The notes under the pieces are model-generated. The model made no database searches, was not told the origin of the DNA, and saw only the letters and a program-made list of their open reading frames with translations. From the NCBI GenBank assembly GCA_020186115.1, contig WSYJ01000036.1:1178001-1242000 (forward strand): 64,000 nt of DNA. The letters run 5' to 3'. The stretch comes from Histomonas meleagridis (taxonomy: Eukaryota; Parabasalia; Tritrichomonadida; Dientamoebidae). Below, piece by piece: positions 58,201-64,000 of the stretch. How positions within the stretch are numbered: position 1 is the first letter of the stretch; the number at the start of each line of letters is the position of its first letter. A program made the translations under genes and the position numbers.

Positions 58201-59197
58201 CTACATTCGAATATGGTGATGATAATGCTGAATTTAAACCTTTATCTAAAACTTCGTTTAGGCCTTCGTTGTAAAAAGTGGCAAACCGCTCCCATACAAC
58301 CGATATGAGTTCACCGGTGACTTTGGCTAATTCCATCTTAGGATCAAGACAGAGGCTTAAAAGCGCAAGGTGGATGTCAGTTCGTAATATGGTGATAAAG
58401 GATTCACTTTCTAAAAAACGAGAATCAGACTTGAGAAATGATATATACAATTCTGATGCTAAAAGTTTTGTGGAAAGTGAATAACGATCAGTGGTAAGTA
58501 TACGTGTGAATGATTTAAGTATAATTGCTATATCAACATCTGAAATTGTGGCAGTTTTGATGTTAGGAAGAAATTCTTGTATATATAGGGAATTTCGTGT
58601 AATAGTTTCTGTGATATATTTACTGATTGAATCATTGGTATTAAGTGTGGAAGGAATGACAAAAGGATGTAAATAATTTTGAACAACAAAATTTACTTCT
58701 GCTTTTATCATTTTTTCGATTTCTTTCTTTGTGGAACGTTGTTCAGAAATACTGTGTAATGAAGTTAAATAGAGGAAAGCTTGAGAAAGGATGTTCCCAT
58801 GAATGAAAAGTTTTCCCATCTCTGAGTTAAAGATTTGCATTACAATTTTTGCCGCTTTTATCATACCTTCATCACCTTGAAATTTCCTTACTTTAAAAAT
58901 TGATGTTAATAACTTTTCTTGTATGCGGAATGGAATATATGTATTGGCTTGTAAACCTTTAATAAAACATGCTGAAAAGGTTTCTGCTAGAATTGATTGG
59001 TACTTTATTTGATCTACTTCTATTGCCTCTATAAAAGGATTTAAAAGAGCGTTTAAGTCTGGATTATTTGGATTTGTCTTTATTTGTTTTTCTGCATTTG
59101 CAATAGATTCCTTCAAACTTTTTTTACCCCAACTTCCACATAGTCTTGCCAAAGCTTTTAGATTTTTTTGCAAGACATTGATGACTTCGGGCTCCAT
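55226..59197 (-). CDS. Large Sec7-domain ARF guanine-nucleotide exchange factor, BIG type
   Basis: A 1323-residue Golgi/TGN-type ARF activator. The N-terminal 400 residues correspond to the DCB/HUS regions (NPNNPDLNALLNPFIEAIEV, and NYDCDQSGFFKNIFEN, typical of BIG1/2/Sec7p YDCDL..N.FE). The Sec7 domain (about 440-640) has FRTFLSKFQIPGESQMIDRI, including the catalytic glutamic finger in PGESQ. DTVYVLAFSTLMLHTDAHHP and LPEFIRNNRGIDNGKDLP follow. The C-terminal half contains HDS-like helical repeats (GLQLCTHIASHAYVSEALET). The intact glutamic finger predicts activity on ARF; brefeldin sensitivity cannot be judged here. Gene orientation is convergent with the minisatellite side. Confidence 0.95.
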   Translation of the reverse strand: MEPEVINVLQKNLKALARLCGSWGKKSLKESIANAEKQIKTNPNNPDLNALLNPFIEAIEVDQIKYQSILAETFSACFIKGLQANTYIPFRIQEKLLTSIFKVRKFQGDEGMIKAAKIVMQIFNSEMGKLFIHGNILSQAFLYLTSLHSISEQRSTKKEIEKMIKAEVNFVVQNYLHPFVIPSTLNTNDSISKYITETITRNSLYIQEFLPNIKTATISDVDIAIILKSFTRILTTDRYSLSTKLLASELYISFLKSDSRFLESESFITILRTDIHLALLSLCLDPKMELAKVTGELISVVWERFATFYNEGLNEVLDKGLNSALSSPYSNVVLRSFEVFNILASNPQFLVDSYVNYDCDQSGFFKNIFENTANQIVQKAYPEQRTIELQKNGLKTLNGMLNYMWTYFNETMEQEEANKETEEAQIALESKKIKNELEQAQYVFKKSPMKGLKYFSDHQMCEDNAESYANFLFNTPSLDPSSVGEVIGGCKDINISILKSFVSKFDFKNMSFEQAFRTFLSKFQIPGESQMIDRIMEQFGTKFYNDNPKLFSCADTVYVLAFSTLMLHTDAHHPNVTKHMTLPEFIRNNRGIDNGKDLPESFLEELYKGITTHKINISNNSIPSYSLLNYEQRANLYQVQCKETLENARKRTSTELESHQFHRAKSHMLIGPMFQSIWGGVLASLTMSFEMSDDPEIIDYCLKGLQLCTHIASHAYVSEALETLVDSFAKFTRLQIHTSQLKEKNFLCTKALFHCANNDYLYLKGVWGIVMNQISALDKMNSNKNVIINLSFTDELFQIKSRLLNRELILDFVKAMCNVALSEIYEKPLRGTMLYYITVVAIANMNREMYIWKDIWSILGEFFVRIGSSNNQIIVMTSLKVMSNLALAFLEKEETSQMHYQQAFMQPFYDIFERQLESSSSLLVLDIISNIIKKLAPKLHSAWGLIFQILAGSATQSGELFRKGIELETMIVMDYLDYVVPFASHLFTLIQAFVAKDIKGKNRQLIGHFSIVASKLTVNDEESWCILLSTLCRCAKHPSNDIQKLSEDELNLIVLNHGCANDCFNDKVWHELFQENLSELFSATDNSSEHFLVLLSSFFEQIILPYSKKLKNYAVDILLFIQYCCNSFKDIQLKNTALKCLDSFVTENSEEFNNSTEIFNTTVTIAKGLINEMKESILYVEVISSLLKTFGEKREFSGKILDILNEISELYRNEKDKKNITMCWCCVRQHYFEFIIVHNEFNNEICDYICETFKIYNNFVECKTDEWNKLVEKCLLYVKKMDNETFARFLNQAMDELCIMIETESDSVRIQLVDVFKRKLEIH

Positions 59198-59556
59198 TAT
59201 GCTTTAGAACGATGGAATATAAAATATTGAAATTTCAAGTTTTCTGGAAACGATAAGATGTTAAGTTTTGATTTTGGATAACATATAAATCATATTATGA
59301 GATAATTTAAGGTGTTTTATGCATGGCCTCAATTAAAACTAAAAGAGAAACTAATTAATTTTTTAATATATGAAAAAGATTTGTAAAATCTGATTTAATT
59401 ATTGATCAAGAATTATAAGAAAATACGAATACTTTTTAAAAAAATCAGAAATAAATCACATATTTACTTTCGAATTTCAAATTTTTTGGATAAATTGGTT
59501 TTACTCGTTCCAAAAAAGCCGCCGATATTTCTGAATATTAAATTCACATAACCAGA
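59198..59556. promoter_or_regulatory. Divergent intergenic region, Sec7 GEF and giant solenoid
   Basis: A 359-bp AT-rich region between two divergent large genes. GGAAACGATAAG (about 59246-59257) lies 50 bases from the Sec7 start and GCCGCCGATATT (59519-59530) lies 30 bases before the other start. No gene. Confidence 0.4.
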
Positions 59557-62500
59557 ATGGAAAAAATAAATAAAGATCTAAAAATATTAGAAGGGAAAAA
59601 ATTACAAGAAAAAGCTGTTGAAGTTATTTCGCATATTTCATCCAATATGGATATTTCGATTCTTGATGATTCATTAAATGTTGTAAAAATCTTCACACAT
59701 ATTTTCCCACTTACACAAAATCAAGATGTAAATATCCGTAATAAGGCAAAAGAGTTTGTATCTCATTGGCTCAGCTTATATGAACTTACTCATAAACAAG
59801 AATTCTATTCAACAATTAAATCTTATCCAATAGGAATTCTTTACACTGTATTGCCTATCCTTTCATATTCTATTCCTTCTTTACCTAGTTCTGATCAAGA
59901 AAAATGGAATGCTTTTTTCATTAGCGTTTTCAATGCAATTGATCTTAATGACTATGAACTTGTTTCTAATGAAGTCTGGCGTTATTTTTGTAAGATTAGT
60001 AACGAAAATCAAGTCCAAAAATTAATTTTAAAATTATGTAAATACATCAAATATGTTAATCCTACCATAATTCTTTTACGAAAGAATTTTAAGTCATTTA
60101 TTAATATTATTTTTACTCATAGCACCTTTGAATTTATTAATCAAGTACTATCAGTTATACGAAATATTGAAGGATCAGATATATTACCAATCATTGTACG
60201 AATTTCCGATTTCATATATCAAGAAAATGAAAACGTTGAACGTGCGATTCTACTTATTCCATTTTTATGTAATAAAGAAGTTACATTTGATGAGAAAACA
60301 TCATTATTACCAATTTATTATTATCTTTTAGCATTATGTAAAGAAAGAGAAAATCATATTTTATTAGATGCACTTAATTCATTAACTCGAAGCTGTGAAT
60401 TAAATGTTAAAGAATTAATTCCATTTCTTAAGTTTTCAAGTGAGAATGATATTCGCTTAAGATTAGCGTCGATACGAATTTTGTTTCGATTAATTGATGA
60501 TGAAACGCAAAAAGAATTTGTTTTTAATACATTAAAAGTATTATCGAATGATAAGAACAGACAAATTTTATGTTGTTTAATTGATTATACTGAAATATAT
60601 TATGAAAAATTGATGAAAATTGATGAAGAATTTACATATAAATTAATTAATAAATTATTAATTCCGATTCCAATTGATAAAATTTCACCATTTTATGTCT
60701 TGAAATTAATAAATTCTTTAAATGATTTAAATAATCCAAAACTTTATGTTAATATAAAAGAAATTATTTATAAATATTTACATTTAGAGAATATTTATAG
60801 TTTTGATTTCTTCTTAAAGGAATTAAAGAAACTTTTAAATAAATGTCCATTTGAATTAAATGTTTATGATTTTGATTGGTTTAGTAGTAATGCTGAAATC
60901 GCATTAAACATCATAAATGATCCAAATATCATAATCGAATTAATTGAGTTTCATATATTATCTCCAAAACTATTTAAAATTGCGATTAATAATTTGAGAA
61001 GATTAAAATATGAAAAATGTTTTGATAAAGTAATTGGAACAATATTTACATTAACAAATGAATTAAACATTTCAAATAATAATTTATCATCGAATGTTTG
61101 GATAACTAAAAAAGATATTAGAAATTATATAAAAGTTTGTGATATAATTTCAGTATTATTTAATTATATATCGGAATTATATGATAAGATTCAATTAACA
61201 AATGAAATTAAAGAAGAATTATTAAACGTTTTAATGAAATTAATAGAGCATATTCCAATTCCTTGTTTACGATTAATCAATTTAATTAAAGGAGATAAAG
61301 AATTCGTTGAAAATCAACTTAAAAATTTCGAAGATACAAATGAATTCGATGAATTTATTATTGATTTTTATGGACCTGAAAAATGTGTAAAAGATTATTT
61401 ACCCAAAATAAAATATCTTATTTCTACTAATTATGAAGTCGCTTCAAAAGTTTCGCCTTATATCAATCAGCCATTTGATAAAATTCCGACATTTTTAGCA
61501 TTTTCTAATGATGAAAAACATAACGAATGGATCAATGAATGTAAATTAAGCATACCGAAAAGATATTGGATACAACCAATACATAAAACGATAGAAATAA
61601 AAACTAATAATTATCAATTTAATAAAAATATTAATGTAAAAGAAGGAATTAATGAATTATTTGATGGAAAACTTTATACAATAATAAGTCATTTGTATTA
61701 TTCAAACAAATCATTAAATATAAATGAAATTGAAGAATACATTTTAAAGAATTATAATAATGATATTAAACTTATAATTGGATTTTTTTATTACGCATAC
61801 AAAAATAATTATAAAACAAATCGAATTAATGAATGGTCCGAAGTATTATCATATGATAATACAAATGTTTCTTTATATGCAATTTCATTATTTTTGTTAA
61901 GTATTAAGTCATGTGATTTAAGGAATTTAGCAAATCCTTTGTTAAAATTAATCGAATCTGTTTTACAAAAGTTCGGATATTTCGAGTTTTCTATACAAAA
62001 TATAGAGGATGCATACATAAAGCAAAAAGAGAAAATGAAAAAATTTTTTATATTTTCTGTTATTTCACTTGACATTTCAGTGTTTTCGGATAATTTTCTG
62101 ATTCAATCCGAATTCATAGAACCTAATGAATTAATTAACACATACAAACAAAAAGATTCACCAATATCAATTTTATTATTGTGTAATTCGATTAGTCGGA
62201 AATATTTTAATAATGAAAATAATTATAATTTGTTATATAACTATTTAAGTTTTCCTTTAGGAAATAATTTTGATTATTTATTATATCCACCAAAATATAA
62301 AATTGAACTTGAACCTAAAATTGAAATTGATGAAAGTTATGTAAATATTTTGATTAATTTAATTCAAGAAAGAAAACACTTTCAAAATTACATTTTTTCG
62401 ATTTTATTACACTGTAAATTAAATAATGAACAAAATGAAAAATTAAAAAATATTATAAAAAATGATCAAACAAAAATTTATAATTATTTAACCCCTTCAT

Positions 62501-63174
62501 TGCTATTTAATGATTCATATTTACATGAAAATAATATTAATTATAATGAATTAATTTGTAAATTTTCGATTTTGCCGCCATCACAAAACAGAGCTTTCTA
62601 TCGTTCGTTGTTTGTTGAGTTTATACCAAAAGTGTCGGACAAAATGATTAATGAAGTTATATGCGTTTCTAATTTTATGAATCCATTGTTTTCTTATAGA
62701 ACATTTAATACTTTTAATGATGATGTATTTTCGAATATTTTGATGAGAAAATATAATGAAGTTAATATTTTGGATGTTTTTGATATTGTAAGTTTTGAAG
62801 TTTTGGATTTATATAAATGTTTAATGAGTAATTTAAGATTTGATCAAAAGACAGAAATATCCGAAAAGATATTTTTGACTGCAATTTCGAAAGCTTCAAA
62901 TGCATTTTTCGCATTAGAAGTTTATAAATTATTGATAAAATATAACTTTAATTTAGATGAAAAATTAATGGATCAAAAAATTATCGAAAGTTCGAACTTT
63001 TTGATTTATTGTTTGCTTTGCGAATTGGAATCAAAGAAAAATGAAACAATCAAAGAAAAGATTTGCGAAAAGTTAAATAACGAAAAAGAAAAAGAATTTA
63101 TAACAAAAATAGATTCATACCAAAAGTTCGCTGCATTAATCGAATATGACACCAACCAAGAAAAAACTGAATGA
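59557..63174 (+). CDS. Giant alpha-solenoid (HEAT-like) protein, unknown
   Basis: A 1205-residue protein composed of paired helices throughout. The first 450 residues are the clearest HEAT-like units (VNIRNKAKEFVSHWLSLYEL; DIRLRLASIRILFRLIDDE). The middle is very Asn/Ile/Lys-rich with A/T-rich codons, and the C-terminal 150 residues are again regular helices (KTEISEKIFLTAISKASNAF). No membrane spans and no catalytic motif. Candidates by size and fold include nucleoporin, focadhesin-like or transport scaffolds, none supported specifically. Confidence 0.75.
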   Translation: MEKINKDLKILEGKKLQEKAVEVISHISSNMDISILDDSLNVVKIFTHIFPLTQNQDVNIRNKAKEFVSHWLSLYELTHKQEFYSTIKSYPIGILYTVLPILSYSIPSLPSSDQEKWNAFFISVFNAIDLNDYELVSNEVWRYFCKISNENQVQKLILKLCKYIKYVNPTIILLRKNFKSFINIIFTHSTFEFINQVLSVIRNIEGSDILPIIVRISDFIYQENENVERAILLIPFLCNKEVTFDEKTSLLPIYYYLLALCKERENHILLDALNSLTRSCELNVKELIPFLKFSSENDIRLRLASIRILFRLIDDETQKEFVFNTLKVLSNDKNRQILCCLIDYTEIYYEKLMKIDEEFTYKLINKLLIPIPIDKISPFYVLKLINSLNDLNNPKLYVNIKEIIYKYLHLENIYSFDFFLKELKKLLNKCPFELNVYDFDWFSSNAEIALNIINDPNIIIELIEFHILSPKLFKIAINNLRRLKYEKCFDKVIGTIFTLTNELNISNNNLSSNVWITKKDIRNYIKVCDIISVLFNYISELYDKIQLTNEIKEELLNVLMKLIEHIPIPCLRLINLIKGDKEFVENQLKNFEDTNEFDEFIIDFYGPEKCVKDYLPKIKYLISTNYEVASKVSPYINQPFDKIPTFLAFSNDEKHNEWINECKLSIPKRYWIQPIHKTIEIKTNNYQFNKNINVKEGINELFDGKLYTIISHLYYSNKSLNINEIEEYILKNYNNDIKLIIGFFYYAYKNNYKTNRINEWSEVLSYDNTNVSLYAISLFLLSIKSCDLRNLANPLLKLIESVLQKFGYFEFSIQNIEDAYIKQKEKMKKFFIFSVISLDISVFSDNFLIQSEFIEPNELINTYKQKDSPISILLLCNSISRKYFNNENNYNLLYNYLSFPLGNNFDYLLYPPKYKIELEPKIEIDESYVNILINLIQERKHFQNYIFSILLHCKLNNEQNEKLKNIIKNDQTKIYNYLTPSLLFNDSYLHENNINYNELICKFSILPPSQNRAFYRSLFVEFIPKVSDKMINEVICVSNFMNPLFSYRTFNTFNDDVFSNILMRKYNEVNILDVFDIVSFEVLDLYKCLMSNLRFDQKTEISEKIFLTAISKASNAFFALEVYKLLIKYNFNLDEKLMDQKIIESSNFLIYCLLCELESKKNETIKEKICEKLNNEKEKEFITKIDSYQKFAALIEYDTNQEKTE

Positions 63175-63422
63175 TTTAATAAAATTCGGAATTTTTGGAA
63201 TTTTATTCATTTATTGAGAAACGTTTTCATATTATTCTGATATTTTAAACTGAAAATGCGATTAAATTATCATAAATTTTACAGTTGTTAAATAGCCGAT
63301 AGGGAAATTGAATATAAACGATTGTTTTCTATTCAATTCTTTAGTTGTTTTCCAAAATCTTTCAAGCAGAACATATTGTACATGTGAAAGGCATAAACAA
63401 ATTATTTAGATATTTTTATTTA

Positions 63423-64000
63423 TTAATTCCAAACCTTTAACGACTCAAACTTTTCGACTACATCATCTGTAATTTGTTCTCTGCCTTTCTTGTGATCGCT
63501 AACAAGCTTTTGCAGCACCTTGATGAGCCTCTCCTTCAGCTCTTGCGGCGTCATTCTCTCTTCTCCTTCCTTCAGTTCTCCTTTGCCATATCTTCTTTCT
63601 ACCTCTGCCAAGTATTCATCATCGTCGTCGAATACGCTTAGGTATTGGTACACAACGTCTTCCTTCAGGTTGGCGCCTTCGGGTGTCCAATCAGTATGAG
63701 CGCATTCATTAATTTTGCGCGCGATTTCTTCGTCTGAATCTTGGATATAGATAGCAGAGTCGTTCTTGCTTGCAGTCATCTTTGCGCCACCGCCAAGTGC
63801 AGGTATGAATTTGCCATATATTGTTGAAACGCGTTTGGTCTTGAGCCTTTTGGCAATTTCTCGGGCATACCGGAAGTAAGGATCCTGTTCACGACCACAT
63901 GGGATAAGACAATAGACATCATTTGGATGTGTAAATAATTTGACAAAATATTGGGCAAAGGCAGGTGCAATCTGTTTGGCTGGAAACACTACATAACCAA
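63423..64000 (-). CDS. WARS1: Tryptophanyl-tRNA synthetase, C-terminal part (5' end outside window)
   Basis: The frame is open to the window edge, where it reads GYVVFPAKQIAPAFAQYF, matching the eukaryotic cytosolic TrpRS FPA.QAAPSFS segment, so the gene begins beyond 64000. CLIPCGREQDPYFRYAREIA is the QDPYFR signature. GGAKMTASKNDSAIYIQDS carries the class I KMSKS equivalent (KMTAS; KMSAS in relatives). The C-terminal anticodon-binding helices (YQYLSVFDDDDEYLAEVERR) and end LKVWN follow. It charges tRNA-Trp in the cytosol. About 192 residues are present. The 3' portion (63480-63700) is more GC-rich than average for the window. Confidence 0.95.
   Translation of the reverse strand, partial: GYVVFPAKQIAPAFAQYFVKLFTHPNDVYCLIPCGREQDPYFRYAREIAKRLKTKRVSTIYGKFIPALGGGAKMTASKNDSAIYIQDSDEEIARKINECAHTDWTPEGANLKEDVVYQYLSVFDDDDEYLAEVERRYGKGELKEGEERMTPQELKERLIKVLQKLVSDHKKGREQITDDVVEKFESLKVWN

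Overview
The window looks like nuclear DNA of a parabasalid protist (trichomonad type, closest in feel to Tritrichomonas or Trichomonas). This is inferred from content, not from a marker gene. It is very AT-rich. Genes are single open frames with no recognisable introns, 5' leaders are short and spacing is compact. The window carries a BspA-like leucine-rich-repeat surface protein, DUF3447/ankyrin repeat genes, a GAF-domain phosphodiesterase and a large multi-membrane-span cyclase-like protein, all expanded families in trichomonads. The genetic code is standard. About 20 intact eukaryotic genes sit among clusters of broken genes, tandem repeats and dead DNA transposons.

Layout. 0-14 kb: an ABCD-type ABC transporter (cut by the window start), an ALG1-like mannosyltransferase, a secreted coiled-coil protein, an Mms2/UEV ubiquitin-conjugating enzyme variant, an ARM-like solenoid, a four-GAF phosphodiesterase, a cupin, a CDC7-like kinase and a MAP65/ASE1 microtubule bundler. 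14-24 kb: an ankyrin-repeat relic, a 1555-residue PAS/cyclase-like membrane protein, eIF6, a TBC Rab-GAP and the SMC5/6 subunit NSE4. 24-38 kb is accessory: a frameshifted BspA-like gene, a profilin-like gene without a normal start, a DUF3447 gene running into a 170-bp tandem array (13 complete periods), a pogo/Tigger-like transposon with TA flanks and long inverted ends, a Tc1-like relic, and 1.7 kb of gene-free DNA. 38-46 kb: SEC23, a second ARM-like protein, two coiled-coil or small unknowns, a helical unknown and a Rab GTPase. 46.3-49.2 kb is a gene graveyard: a HECT fragment, a DUF3447 pseudogene, an unidentified broken frame and a 5'-truncated actin. 49-64 kb: peptide:N-glycanase, ubiquitin-eL40, a VPS33-like SM protein, tRNA-Asp(GTC), an unknown, a 23/26-bp minisatellite, a BIG-type Sec7 ARF-GEF, a giant alpha-solenoid and the C-terminal part of tryptophanyl-tRNA synthetase.

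Themes. Membrane traffic is well represented (SEC23, Sec7 GEF, Rab, TBC GAP, VPS33), and so are ubiquitin and protein quality control (UEV, ubiquitin-eL40, PNGase). Two cyclic-nucleotide proteins, a cyclase-like protein and a PDE, both lack catalytic residues normally considered essential. A short CCGTTWA-type (Myb-site-like) element lies just upstream of at least eight start codons. The most unusual structure is the 170-bp ankyrin-plus-spacer repeat. Its period is not a multiple of three, yet the ankyrin parts stay protein-like and the 74-nt spacer is conserved, even in a copy 15 kb away on the other strand.
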